From Ptychodera flava (taxonomy: Eukaryota > Hemichordata > Enteropneusta > Ptychoderidae): a DNA stretch of 64,000 bases. Location of the stretch: assembly GCF_041260155.1 (NCBI RefSeq), contig NW_027248277.1, forward strand, positions 6,011,910-6,075,909, in the 5' to 3' direction. Of the stretch, positions 1-13,700 are shown in pieces (positions within the stretch are counted from its first letter, which is position 1; the number at the start of each line of letters is the position of its first letter). The notes beneath the pieces were generated by a model. It was not told the origin of the DNA. It ran no database searches and was given only the letters and a program-made list of their open reading frames with translations. A program made the translations under genes and the position numbers.

Positions 1-1170
1 TTAGGTACCTGTGTGCATTATGCAAATTAAATCATTACAGCCCTATTTGTCAGCTGCATATCGTCATTTTTCATGAGGCAGAGATAATAGGCTTTCAAAT
101 AACGTTTGATGTGGTTGTGTGATGCGGTTCTATGTGTTAAAATTATTAAAATATTGTTATTTAAAGGGGTAAATATATTGTTCTACATTAGTACGAAAAT
201 TTTTTAGTAAAATCATTTTAATATCTCTATGGATATCCATTTTGTATTCTCCGTGCAAATACCTTTCATTTGATATATCACTCGATAGTTTAAAGTATGT
301 TTATAGTAGTTAATAAATTTATAATTTTATATCGCATTTATGCAAATAGGGTACCCATGTAAATTATGCAAATTAAGGGCCACGTCCGTACTTGACAGCT
401 CCAAATTGTCAATTTTCTTGAAGTAGAGATAGTAAGCTTTCAAATAACGTATGATGATGCTGTAAGATTTGGCTTTTTGTATTAATTTTTTTTAAATATC
501 GTTATTGAAAAGGGGAAAATATTTTTTCAATAAAAATATGACAATATTTCAGTTAAATGAATTTAAATATTTTTTTGAATGTCTTTTTAGTATTCTACAT
601 GCAAATACCTTTCATTTGATATATCACTCGATAGTTAAAAAGTATTTTTCGAGTAGTGAATAATAAATATCTAATGTTAATCGCATTTATGCTTATTGGG
701 TACCCGTGGGACTTATGCAAATTAGGGGCTACGGCCGTACTTGACAGCTAAATGTTGTCTATTTTCTTCGAGTAGAGATAGTAAGCTTTCAAATGATGTA
801 TAATGTGGCTGTATGATGTGCCTGAATGTGTTCAAATTTTTAAAATATTGTTATTCAAAAGGGTAAAATATTTTTTTCAGTATTAATATGAAAATATTTC
901 AGTAAAACAATTTTAAATATCTTTTTGGATATCAATTTTGTATTCTACATGCAAATACCTTTCATTTGATATATCACTCGATAGTTTTAATGTATGTTTA
1001 GAGTAGTTAACAATGAATTTCCTAATTTTATATCGCATTTATGCAAATTGAGTACCGATGTGAATTATGCAAATTAGGGGGTTATGGCCCTATTTGGCAG
1101 CTCCACATCGTCAATTTTCTTAAAGTAGAGATAATAAGCTTTCAAATGATGTATGATGTGGCTGTATGTA
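1..1170. repeat. Tandem satellite, about 350 bp unit
   Basis: About 3.4 diverged copies of a unit of roughly 346-352 bp. Each begins near a TATGCAAATTA core (about positions 18, 363, 713 and 1064) preceded by a GGTACC-like motif. Each also carries the block CTTTCATTTGATATATCACT followed by CGATAGTT, and a GTAGAGATA-TAAGCTTTCAAAT block. The array starts before the window and stops abruptly near 1170. No coding potential is visible. Confidence 0.85.
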
Positions 1171-1672
1171 AGGTGGGTACATTAAGTGTGAAAAATAGGT
1201 GAGCCTGCCGCTAGCCTATATTACTCGGAGAGATACAGGAGCCGGTCGACTTAGGACTTCCATCCATCCCAGCAACGTTAAAGTGGAAATTAAAAGTTCC
1301 ACCATATATCTGGGTATTGACAAACATACCATGCAGTTGAGAAACTAAACGTGATTCAGCGTATTCAAGTTGTTGCTTGTCATTACGGAAGGGGTTGATT
1401 GCTCTGGAACGACGGCGGTTGTTGACGGTAACATCCCAGAAGTATGAGAATCGCGATCGACGGCTGCAGTACTGCTGCTACTCGGTCGCGGGTCGTAGCT
1501 TTCCTGTACACCGGTTAGAATATTACTCATCTGATGTTGTTGGCATTGGTTAGGTACAGCATACCTATTGAGACTTGACACGTTTTTATGTCCACTAAGT
1601 TGTGCCGCGGTGTTTGGAGGAATGCTGGCATCGAGGAGTCACTGAACACAGGCTTTCCGAGCGCTGTGATTA

Positions 1673-3359
1673 GGGAGCCTTCAGTAATTACAGGGGGGCG
1701 GGGGAATGGGGGGGGGTCACTTTTTAGAAAACAGTTCAAAGGGGAGGGTCACTTTTTATAAACCTATCTTGGGGGGAGGGTCACTTTTGACAGAAGCTGA
1801 TATTATGGCCAAAACTTTGATTGTCCGTGTGATATTTCCTGAATAGGAAATCACCAACAAAATACCACACACCACACACTTATAGACCGCCATGCATAGT
1901 GAATTGACATTTGGTGAGATTCCAAAATCAAATTTTTTACACAACCATAGACTTGTAACCACTGTAGTCTAATCGAAAACAATAATCTTAATAATCAAGC
2001 ATACATAAATGCACAGATTTATCTAATTTTGTACTGAAAAAAAATTATTCATAGTTTCATCATAGACCCCAATGCATAGTGAATCGACATTTTGGTGAAA
2101 TTCCAAAATCAAATTTCTTGCACAACCATGGACTTGTAACCACTCTAGTCTTATCAAGAACAATAATGTGAATAATCAAGCATACATAAATGCACAGATT
2201 TATCTAATTTTGTACTGAAAAAAAATTATTCACAGTTTCATCATAGACCCCAATGCATAGAGTATGGATTGAACATTTTGGTGAAATTCTGAAATCAAAT
2301 TTCTTGCACAACCATGGACTTGTAACCATTCTAGTCTTATCAAGAACAATAATGTGAATAATCAAGCATACATAAATGCACAGATTTATCTAATTTTGTA
2401 CTGAAAAAAAATTATTCACAGTTTCATCATAGACCCCAATGCATAGTGTATGGATTTGACATTTTGGTGAAATTCTGAAATTATATTTCTTGCACAACCA
2501 TAGACTTGTAACCACTGTAGTCTAATCAAGAACAATAATCTAAATAATCAAGCATGCATAAATGCACAGATTTATCTAATTTTGTACTGAAAAAAAATTA
2601 TTCATAGTTTCATCATAGACCCCAATGCATAGTGTATTGAATGCCATTTGGTGAAATTCCAAAATCAAATTTCTTACACAACCATAGACTTGTAACCACT
2701 CTAGTCAAGAAAATTAATATCAATAATCAAGAGTACACAAATGCAAAGATTTACCTATTTTTGTATTGGAAAAAAAACTATTCATAATTTCATCATAAAC
2801 ACCATGGATAGTGAACCAACTTTTTAGATGAAATTCAGAAATCAATTTTTTGTACACAAATGTACATTCAAATACATTATCAAACATATATAAAATACAG
2901 ATATAGCATGTTTGTGGGGGTAAATTGTCAATAATTTGCCTGATAGACTCCATGTATTATGATTTGATATTTTTGGATGAAGCACTAAATCAGCCACATC
3001 TTGCCTTCTTATAGTTGCACAAAATATGGTGACCCTCCCTAAACTGTATGAAATACCATATCTCTTCAAAAATTCTTGCGTGATAAATTGCGACTGTCCC
3101 TCCAAAAACACCAGCCCTCCCCTCTGTAATTTGTCCCTAACATAACAATTGAACCAATTGTTATGTAAATTAGCTGATACTGTTTTAGTTATTCCCGGGG
3201 AGAATACCGCAGTGGTTTGGGGGGAGGGTCAAGTTTTAGAATGTCGGACAAGGGGGAGGGTCACATTTTAGACAGGAGGATTGGGGGAGGGTCACATTTT
3301 ACGGTACAGGTGTTCGCGAAATTCCCCCGGCCCACCCCCTGTAATTACTGAAGGCTCCC
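1673..3359. mobile_element. Harbinger-like nonautonomous DNA transposon inside the Crypton relic
   Basis: The ends are perfect 25 bp inverted repeats (1673-1697 and 3335-3359) starting GGGAGCCTTCAGTAATTACA. They are flanked by a TTA direct repeat (1670-1672 and 3360-3362). A 3 bp TTA/TAA target duplication is characteristic of PIF/Harbinger elements. Removing the element and one TTA restores continuity of the recombinase reading frame across the site, which fixes the boundaries. Just inside both ends lie several copies of a G-rich motif around GGGAGGGTCAC. No transposase is present; the interior is an array of 182 bp repeats. Confidence 0.85.
1883..2960. repeat. About 182 bp tandem repeat array inside the Harbinger-like element
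   Basis: Five clear copies and one diverged copy begin near 1883, 2063, 2244, 2430, 2616 and 2796. Each carries TAGACCCCAATGCATAG, ACACAACCATAGACTTGTAA and an ACTGAAAAAAAATTATTCA block. The middle copies are the most alike, which suggests recent local amplification. A related sequence is found once in the element at 47914-49393 (around 49110-49170). Confidence 0.85.
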
Positions 3360-4640
3360 TTACTGAGCTTTCCGGTGAGTCCGGCCGCTTTCGAAATCGT
3401 CTTCATGAGCGTGTTCAGCTTGATGGTACATGGAACGTATTCAATGCCTAGATAGAATGGCGAAGTGGCAGATATCATTTTATCGGGTCTTCGCGAAGCG
3501 TAGGTCTAGCTAGCGTAGGTCTTGTACGCGATAACAGGATATGTATCTGGAGAAGCGGGGTAGCGTACGCTTTTGGGGCAAAACTTCGCGTATTGCCTGG
3601 TTCCCCTCGGCGAGTCTTGGTGAGCCTTTCGTTGTAGATAATATATTCCCCGTTTTCATCATGCCCCAGGGAAACGTCACCCCATTCCATCTGATGGTGT
3701 TCATTACTGGCGCGAAGACCGAATAGTTTTGTGTTATTCAGCCAGATGGTGTTAACCCTCATTGAATTCCTATGTAAAGGACCTTGGATGAAAAAGTTGG
3801 TTACATAAAGCACTTTTGGGTCATGGGAGAAAAAGTATTTTGACCTTATATTCTTTTACCAAGAATGCATATTTTGCTGTGGAAAACAATTTTCGACCGT
3901 AAAATTTAATTTGGTTTTCCTGATCATGTATTCTGTGTTATGCAAGACAGGGGCGTGTTAAGTAACGACGATGCGGAGCGGACTCCGAGCTGACCGGCTT
4001 TCAGCAAAGTGTTCTCGTGTTCAGATGTTATCGCCTCGGACTTGTTTGGCAAGTTCCCCTTTCCTGCTGCCTTGAGCTGTTTGCGTTTCGCTGCCAAAGC
4101 ACGACGACTTGATGCGAACGCTTCGTTACGGATAATGCTAGCACCGTAGTCATTATCACGCAAGCACCTTTCGATTGATTTTTGGTAGCTGGATATAGAG
4201 TCCGGCTCGTAGTCGTCGCTGTTCTTTTTCCTGATGCCGAGAAAAAAATTCGCGAGGAGGGGATCAAGATCGGACGGTGGTATTTCCGTTAACGTACGTC
4301 TCTCTGTCGTCATTGCTGTTTTCCATTCTTCAAACACGGCGACCTCTCGCTTCGTTTTCAAAACGGTATTCTTGTTTTTTGTGGTCGCCCACAAAAGCAG
4401 CTACTTCGTCCGCGGAGAAACTTACGAACCTCGGTTTCTCGCTAGCCGAAGTTGAAGTTGACGGGCGTTCGACTTCTGGCTCCATTGCTGTTTTCGACTT
4501 CGAAGGCCTGCATTGTCGTTTTGTTCACACTTTCCTCATCGTCTGGGTAATAAAATTCACTTTCTAAGTGTTCGACGTACATACAATTCAAACAGTCGTA
4601 ATATTTATCCTCCAGCTGTTCCATGAAGGACAAAGTTTGC

Positions 4641-7157
4641 AGACGACAATATTTACAAATAGAAAGTAGTTCCCCAAAGATGTTGTTTACTAAATTTGCA
4701 TACCGATGATATTATTTGCATATCGCCTGATAGAAAATACCAGTTTGTCACGCGCGGTATTAATTTGGCAAATTATGATTTTGATCACTTTGTGACCAAA
4801 TATTGCAATGAATTTAGTGTCAGACGTATCCCTTTACCGTTATATGTGTACAGTGTGGAAATAAAATGTTAGAAATTAGGTTTTTCCAAAGAAAGACACA
4901 GGGATTACTTTAATTTTTGCCAATTTGCATATCAGCTTGTAAAAATACGTGTTTTATTTTTCACTTGCAACTTGGAATACGGCAATACATATGTAATAAT
5001 TCGTGTTATTCCACAGCAGATTAATTCTTTCCCTGCCTTTTTACGAGGATGGCTAGTTCGCATATCGGATGACGCCCTCTACGATGACATTAACTTCGCT
5101 CTTTTGCATGAAGAGATCGTTGTATTAAATGCCTGTCCAGTCAACCACTGTATCGATTCTAATTAGCTGAACTACTATGGTGTGATCAAAAGGGCGGGCT
5201 AAGGCTTGATTTTATCCAGTCCGCTACCTATCTTGCTGTCGACAGGGGAAGTCTATTCTTGCATCTAATTAGTTTTCAAACACAATAAATTTTATTCCCA
5301 TTGCGGACTGCATTTCAAATGTTATACAGAGCAGACTTTATTAAAACTCGGTAAGTCAAGCGTGACATCGTGCCATGCTCTGGTGTATATTCGTATGATA
5401 TTTTGTAGTAGTACTCAGTTCATCGCCCAAAGTATGATTAGAGACGGGAAAAGATGAATCTTTCGTTTTTGCCGGTTATTACCTTTCTTCCGAACCAGGA
5501 CACGTTCCCTTGGGTTGTCTGCTCTGGTTTTTAAATGACCCGAGCTCCCAGCATGCAAAGCGAGGTATTGTTTATGGTTTCTAAACATATGTACTCGCAC
5601 AACTCGCCCTCAACGTGCAATACAATCCAAGAGTAACCGTCAGTATTTGCGTTAACCGACAAAATATTTACAATGGAACACACATAACAACTTAACGGTT
5701 TTTTGTAGGTTAAGAGGCATTGAATAAAATATTGCAGCCCGAACGGAGGAATTTGTTTGCACTGAGACCAGTGATGTCAGACAAGTCGTCAACTTCCATT
5801 GTAAAATAAAAGATGGGCTCATGATCATTAATAACTTACACTTGTGCATTTAACATCTCGTTTCACGGCGTCTCCCTGGCATCGTGTTTTGAAAATTGTC
5901 TGCATAGTTTGCCTACTTCACCTCTAAATGTATATGCGCAGAAAGATTAACATACAGCATTAAAAAGGAATTATGCGGAGCGTGGTGTGGATGTTGAATC
6001 GAAGTCAAAAGTCGACATATGGATATCTGTGTACAAATATCCACCAAAATTCAAAACTTATTTGAATTGGGAAAGTTTAAGGAATTTAAAATCAAATGCA
6101 GCGAAAGGAATTGGGCCAAAAAGGATAGTCTTTGTGCAGCTTTTGTTTTGAAGGGTTGTCCCTAACAATCGTTGTCTAGCTTGAAAGGGACCATTCTACA
6201 CCAACGGTATACTGTTGCCGGTACTGACAGTATAAAAGTTAATATATGTACACGTCAAAGAAGACGTTTCTTAGCGACAGCACGATAATTTAAGTCGGGG
6301 TCGTCTGGGTGTGAAACTTGAAATGAAACCTAATTACTAATTAATGTTTCATTAATTTATGTTTTCGTATACCTTAAGTTGGCAACCAACTTTTGTAGCT
6401 GCTTTCTGTTCATTTGGAACAGATAATCCGTCTGGATAGAAGATTAATTTGGCAGAGAAAGCTAATATCGAGGCCATTTTGTGAAAGGGCAACCTAAAAT
6501 AATTGTAAGCGTACCGTTTCTCTTGTACATGATAATTTGCATCCTGTGTCAAACGGGAAACTAATATCTTAGACCGGTATGCGTGGCTGGATGCATCGGG
6601 AAGCAAAAACACTGACCGGGAGAAAGCCGAACACTGCATTCTTTCAGCAGAACAATGGTATGATATGACCTCCCTGCATGTGGAACAACGTCATGTCCAG
6701 CTTGAATTCACATGTTACACAAGACAAGTCAAGACAGCTGACTCATTCAAGTGATACCTGTATGTACTGATCCAAAAACCATTCCCACACCAAAGAGATA
6801 CAAAATGACTAATAGCAAAATGTTAAGAGACTGAAACTTTAGTTTTAATTACCACCACGATTCCAACCCCCTAGTACACGTGTTTGTCATCAATATATCG
6901 TAAATTAGGTTGAAAGCAATTTTGAGGTCGTCCGTTTACGCGATTAAAATATCAAGTGAAGCAAAACCAATCGTTAAACGTGAGAAATCGATGACACGAC
7001 AATAGCTTATTCTTTCAAAAAAACTGATGTTAACGTTTACTGATATCAATTTGTATTGTTCGAAATTGTTACCTTTTCCAAAAACAACATGGCTACTTCT
7101 TAATTGCTAAGCAACAAAAACTGTTTGGGCGATTTGCGCTGAGAAACACAGAACAAC
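4641..7157. other. Intergenic, no supported gene
   Basis: Reading frames here are short, lack family signatures and are not joined by convincing splice sites. The longest (minus 6639-6352, 95 codons; plus 4972-5166, 64 codons) show no recognisable motif. AT-rich unique sequence with no clear repeat. Confidence 0.5.
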
Positions 7158-7390
<233 letters not shown>

Positions 7391-7400
7391 CGAGTGAAAA

Positions 7401-7471
7401 GTGACCCATGCGGGACTCGAACCCACACCCCCGAATACATTTCGGTTGCTCTAGCAACTGAGCCAATGGAT
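7401..7471 (-). repeat. tRNA-like SINE head or tRNA pseudogene
   Basis: On the minus strand this has a tRNA shape: a box A-like TGGCTCAGTTGCTAGAGCA, an anticodon-like stem CCGAA/TTCGG, a box B GGTTCGAGTCCC, and end segments TGATCCAT and ATGGGTCA that can pair as an acceptor stem. The anticodon loop lacks the invariant U before the anticodon and no CCA or oligo-T terminator follows. A SINE head is therefore more likely than a working tRNA gene. A second copy is at 7752-7813. Confidence 0.65.
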
Positions 7472-7751
7472 CAGTCGGCTCAATGTTGGCGGTCCTGACT
7501 CTTGTAGGGGAACGCTCTTCATTCTGTTGTGCGTGGATGGTGCATGGTGATTAAGACGGCTAAACTCATCACCTAACCTTTCAGCCTATGGATTAACTAT
7601 TGGATTCAACAGGGTATCGCGCAAAAGTTACCAACTTAGAAATCGGTTTTTGATAATGAGGATCAATCATATGAATGATGCAAAGCCAAAGAAGGTTATG
7701 TTTGAATTGACTCACCATACGAAATTATATGAAATACATTGACGGATAAAG

Positions 7752-8229
<478 letters not shown>

Positions 8230-8231
8230 GA

Positions 8232-8450
8232 AAGTACACAGATGTCTCTTGGAAAATTACAGTGCTCGATGCTAAAGGAGAGCGTTGTAAATAATAATAC
8301 AAAATTACTTCAAGTACAAAGTAATAATATCTGTTACATGAAAGTGTAGAGCTAAAAACCCGTTCACTTCTGTCTGAAGATTGTAGGATGCAAGAAACTT
8401 AAGTAGCAAATATTATTACTTTGTACTTGAAGTAAAATAATTTGTTTATA
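8232..8450. repeat. Foldback element, relative of the one at 20705-21095
   Basis: Contains ACTTCAAGTACAAAGTAATAAT near 8308 and its inverted partner ending ATTACTTTGTACTTGAAGT near 8434, so it can fold back on itself. The left part (GTCTCTTGGAAAATTACAGT) and the TGTCTGAAGATTGTAGGATG block near 8373 also occur in the element at 20.7-21.1 kb, which likewise abuts a TA run. Confidence 0.6.
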
Positions 8451-8526
8451 AATGTATGTATGTATGTATGTATGTATGTATGTATGTATGTATGTATGTA
8501 TGTATGTATGTATGTATGTATGTATA
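8451..8526. repeat. ATGT tetranucleotide microsatellite
   Basis: About 18 near-perfect copies of the tetranucleotide. Confidence 0.95.
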
Positions 8527-8803
8527 CCTGAGTCGCCACATGAACGCTACATATATTTTTAACAGAGCTCTTTTAACCCATTCTGTTCATTGCACTTGTT
8601 CAATTAACTGAGATATGAGCTGTCAGTAGTAATGAGGCCACGTCCATTGGGTGCCTTTAGCAGCCAATCAAATACCCATTGCCTGGAGTGGACGATCCAA
8701 CATAATAGAGTGTTAAGTAGCGTTCCCAATACATCTGTCCCAATAGTGTGAAGAGGCCACATCTGCATTGGTGAGTCAGTTTTTGTTACACGTCAAATGT
8801 GTA

Positions 8804-8807
<4 letters not shown>

Positions 8808-8868
<61 letters not shown>

Positions 8869-8975
8869 GTATAAATTTGTGTATATAGTATTTGACATGA
8901 TGCTAACGTTTTTCCAATGAACTGCGTCCTGTGTAAAGAAGGAAGAAGGTAGATGTATCGACAGAGGACCAACTA

Positions 8976-9056
<81 letters not shown>
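8808..9056. repeat. TC run (8808-8864) and GA run (8979-9056)
   Basis: A pyrimidine dinucleotide run and, 115 bp later, its reverse-complement type. Together they could pair as a hairpin. Leucine/serine repeat frames through them are artefacts. Confidence 0.95.
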
Positions 9057-9059
<3 letters not shown>

Positions 9060-9571
9060 GGACAGACAGACAAATAGACACGATGATTGAGAAAGAGTAG
9101 TTCAGAAGTCAAGTAAAGGAGAGTAAAAGAGAACAGTCTTGAGGTTTTGATAACTCGAAAAGCATTATGTGCAGCAGATCTTTGCCACTTACTGCATTCT
9201 GCAAATTAATTTCAAGCCTGGAAGAACTTTCATTATGTTTGCCCAAGCTGCGTGATCGATCATGTTTTATTCGATTGATGGCAACAATAGATGGAATAGT
9301 AGAGAAAAGCCGAGCATACAATAACGGAGAGTAATTTGCGATATTTCATTTGATCCGGGAGATAATTACAAATGTTTTATGGTCCTCAGATCCACGTAGT
9401 TACTATTTCCCAGCATCTATAGCGCCTGATCGTAGTTTTGGTGATACCCGATTCTAATTACGAGATTGCCGTGGGAGAAGTTAGCCACTTTTCTGCTGAA
9501 TGAGCAAAAAAAACCCCATAAGCATCACTAAAAGCATTGGAAATTTCATTATTGTTCCATAGAAAAACACA

Positions 9572-9629
9572 ATGAAGACCTTTGGTATTATAGCAGTTGT
9601 TGTTGGACTAAGCTCTATCGTTGGAGGAA
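9572..9629 (+). CDS. Exon 1 of the small secreted protein: signal peptide
   Basis: Starts at ATG and ends before GTAAGT, a near-consensus donor. It encodes almost only the hydrophobic leader, a common arrangement for secreted proteins with one-domain exons. Confidence 0.7.
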
Positions 9630-10689
9630 GTAAGTAACCAACAATTTCCGTCTGTTAACATGGCACCATCAGCGGGCAATCAAGTAAACATGGCCTTAAA
9701 TGCAATACTGTGAATTGTTTCACCGGTTATCTTCCATTATGGCCATACAGGGAATTATCCAGTGTGGATGATGAACTTGACTATTTTGATCCTCTGATCT
9801 AACTCATAGAATGTAATTCGCCTCGTTAAGCCAAGAATAGTTTGCGGAAGAACGGTATCACAGAGTTGAAAAATGGGAAAATCTTGTTCGGTAGTTTCTG
9901 CTTGTATTCGTGGAATACAAATTAGTAGTGTGTTTCAGTCGCTTGGCTCACGTTTGTGGACGTTTGCCTGCGATCTTTGTCTTCATCGCCTGCGATATAT
10001 TGTATTGATATGAGGAAAAGGTAGACTAATAAGTTCACATGTACAATTATTCACTCATTTCTGGCAGTGATAACTATCGAAGAGGGTAGCTTCCGCATCA
10101 TCGGTCCGGAGTCCTTCACTATCAGTCGCACTGCCGATACAACCATCACTTTCACCGTCACTCTGATGAACAGCCAGGAGGATGAAGCGGCAATCTCCGT
10201 CAAACTGTACCTGTCCGACAACGAAGACCTATCCGCCACAGGAGCGACGGTATCGCCGGCTATAGATGTCAATTCTGCCCCGACCGAGGTGCCCGGCATA
10301 GAGAGAAAAGGTGATGGCAGTGCCATCTTGACACCTGAAATGACGGCTGATATTCGGATCGAGTCGGCTGAAGAATGTGATGCATATAACAGACTTTGCC
10401 TGAAGGTTGAACTAGATAGTGACAGTGTTGTCGACTGCATCAACATGACCGACAATATCAACTGTGGTGGTGAGATTTATCGCTTAGAATGCTATTTACA
10501 CGTTCCCGTCTATAAATATTATATCGAAAAAAGTTTTGTTTGAAGGAGAAAACATCAAAAACGAATCAGAGTATTAGCAAAGGCAGCAAGTAGACTTACA
10601 CTTTACAAGGTACAAAGTGTTTTTTGTCCAACTTATTTTTAGATGCGTTAATTATAATCAGCGTTCTTGTTCACATCATTATGAAGATA

Positions 10690-10723
<34 letters not shown>

Positions 10724-10740
10724 GTTATTGTTATTATTGT

Positions 10741-10771
<31 letters not shown>

Positions 10772-13700
10772 TTTGATGATGCTGCTGTTGTAAAGTCACC
10801 ATCTTTCAAATTATATCGTCTCTTTGGTGTCTTGTGAGCAACAATTCATGTTGTTCTGCTCACTGACACATGCTAAATTGTCAGTCATCAGATCATTACT
10901 TCCTCCCTGCTTGTAAGGCTGCATTCACAAAAAATGGTTAGGGGGCTGGAGGAATTCAGGGGGTTTCGAAAATTTTTGGGGTAGTAGAGGGGGGGACTGA
11001 AAAATTATGCTTTGTCTGCAGGGGGGGACTTGAAAATTTTTCGGTTCCTTTTGTGTTTTACATTTTCCAAGTTTTTGTACGTCATTCAATGACAAATGAA
11101 TACCATTTTATGTCATCCAATTGTTGTAATGTTAGTAATAATTTTTAAAAAGTCTAGAACCATTTTGTCACATTTCATGACTTTTATCTCGAAAAAATCT
11201 AACTTGTGTGATTTGTCATAAAAAACAAACTTGAGCCTATTAAGGCAGAAGCTGCAACTGTTGATGATTTTTGCCATATTTCTATGCAATATATCACCTA
11301 CATTTTTTTGTTGTCTCCACAGCATGCTGAAACAAACAATATTCAGTTTGTCGACAAAGTCTGTATATATAAATATGTATTAGGTGATAATTATTAGAGT
11401 CCAGACTGACAGTCAGTTGTCAGTGATACAAATGCATGGTACACATACACAGGCTGTGATAGCAAGCTGAATACTGGACAGTTCAACATGCTGTAGGGAG
11501 TAGAACAAGAACGCAGTTGTATAAACTGAACAAAAATATTGTCAAAATTATCAAAGTTAATACAGCTACTCCCTACGGGCAGTGTCACTCTTACATACTG
11601 CCCTGCTACTGCAGTATCACTGTCACTGCATACCTGAGCAGTGAAAGAGATAGCTCTGACTCTGATGTACATGGTAGTTGAAGAAGAGTTTGGGTCAAAT
11701 GACGCTCATGACAGTGAAAAATACTTATACCCAAGATTAGGCCAGAGAGCAACACATGGAAGACCAGGGATTTTTGAATTCTGGCATATGAGAATAATCA
11801 AATATTAAAGAAAAAAGATAGGGTCACCATGCTTGTTTTCTAAATTTTCAAATTCTCGTCATAAAATAAAACTTTGAACAGTAAAAGACTAAATGAAAGA
11901 ATATGTGACTCAATGGAATTATTTATTTTTTAATAAAATTTGCCATTATTACACCCAACATTTCTGAGATTGAAACATTTATTTGATGGAATATTGTAAC
12001 TTTCCAGTATCGGCAATTTTGAATAGCATCTAATTCATATATGTCTTGTACTTTTGAAACAAATTTTTGGTGGGTCACTGTGCTGAGCTTTTTACAATAT
12101 GGCAATTAGCCAGAATTCACAATTTGCCTACTCTCTCATGATCGTCATTTCGTGTGCTCTTCGGCAGGAGCAATTGACCTGGCCAGAGTTGGATTAACTC
12201 AAGTTGGCTTAGACTGATAAATCCAAAAAGTTCACTGATGCGTTTAAAAATGAATCAATTTAAGAACTTGCCTTAGGAATATGACTTTACAAAGTGCTAA
12301 TAACAGGTAGTCTTGAACACCTGTGAGCGGAACGGCGCAATAAGAGTTTTTTTTTCTGCGCGCACAATTTGAAAGTCTGCGCCCGAGGCGCGTTCTACCT
12401 TATTAGTTTACAAGTTTGCAAATTATAACCATTTTCTGCAGTAAACAGAAATAGAAACAGAAATATGAAACAGGACAGATGATAAACGAGGCTGTTCTTG
12501 ACCTTAACGCGCGAGGATGACAAGAAACTGGTTTTTTACAGTAAAACAGTAAACGCACCGCGTTTAGCACGCGCCTCATATTTGAAATACTTAAACGTTT
12601 GATAAACATTTCGTCAACTTCAAGATGACCAGAAAAAGTATTGTGGGAAAGATTTATATTCGGAATATCTTTCCCTGATGTTCATGTTACCTTTATTACC
12701 AATACGCTAGGGAGTAAAAAAATAGGGTACATCGGAAAAAGCTCCCACGAAACATTATACCATTTAGTAACATTTAGCATTGTGCTTTAATGAATTCTAT
12801 TCCATAACGTCTCTGGTGCTGGTGATAGTTTTCGCTATTCTCAGCGGCAAAAGTTGCCAGCAGAAATAGCTACCGTCAAAGTCCCTGTCGAAGGAACGTT
12901 TACTTTTCACTTTTTAGCGAAAACAGCACATGACAATAACAATCCAAATAAATGCTATCAATAATTTCATCTCTGTTATCAGCTCGACTTTGCAACTGAT
13001 GTTCCCCCGCCTTTCTCTTCTCTGTCATTCCGGTCAAACAGGGAACGGTGAAGGTCAAGGGAATGGAGGAGAAAATCCAACGGTGAGAGACCCAGATGAG
13101 GAGGGAGATTCCGGTGCCACGCAGGGAGGTCTAGACCCAGCTATAAGAGATCCAGATCTAGGGCAAACCAATGGAATTGCTCTGTCTTTGGGCACCGAAC
13201 CGTTATTGGCTATCGCAAATACATCGGGTGCCTTGTTAAATGGTGAGTAAACCGTTGTCCGCTGCAGATGTGATCACATGCCCCACGTGCTTATTTGCAT
13301 ATCATCCAACGCAAAATTCTGCGTGATAGTTCAAACCTGTCATCTAATAATTCGAGCGTATTCGCGTTTTAAAAATAACACGGCTTTTATCATATCAAGA
13401 ATTACACGAGATCGATCACATTGTCGACTTATGTGTGGTCTTCAGTCATGCAATAAGTCCCTGAAAAGACTATATTTTGTATCTCGAAAACCCTCTTCCA
13501 TCAAATATGATGAAAAATTAGTTAACTTATTAAAAATGGATAAGTAGATATATTACTGCCAATATCGTTCAATGAATATAAAAGAATTCTTTATCACTGT
13601 AGTACCAGATCAACATGGCATACGCTACAATCAAAGGGCCAAAATGTTCAATTGTAATGTAGCATTTATTCATCACTTTGCTCCAGTAAAAAGTATATTT

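Larger units (their letters stand above)
1345..4640 (-). pseudogene. Crypton-type (DUF3504) tyrosine recombinase pseudogene
   Basis: Read on the minus strand, fragments match the Crypton/DUF3504 recombinase domain also seen in KIAA1958, ZMYM and QRICH1 proteins. The N-terminal part (about 4394-3924) has the typical sequence around FFLGIRKKNSDDYEP, ISSYQKSIERCL and ALAAKRKQLKAAGKGN. A central part (about 3750-3560) has LFGLRASNEHHQMEWGD followed by ERLTKTRRGEPGNTRSF. The C-terminal part (1672-1345) has NHSARKA, AAQLSGHKN and the candidate nucleophile in LNRYAV. In this enzyme class the His-X-X-Arg and Tyr residues act in DNA strand cleavage. The gene is broken: a frame change near 4385 at an A run, another near 3575, stop codons near 3510 and 1637, and a 1687 bp element inserted just before NHSARKA. 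It is a dead mobile-element relic. The 5' limit near 4640 is uncertain. Confidence 0.8.

Noticed and set aside
6352-6639. 95-codon minus-strand frame as a gene
   Set aside because: No motif, no splice partners, and composition like the flanking DNA.
7401-7471. Functional tRNA gene
   Set aside because: Anticodon loop lacks the invariant U33, no terminator follows, and a second diverged copy is nearby; a SINE fits better.
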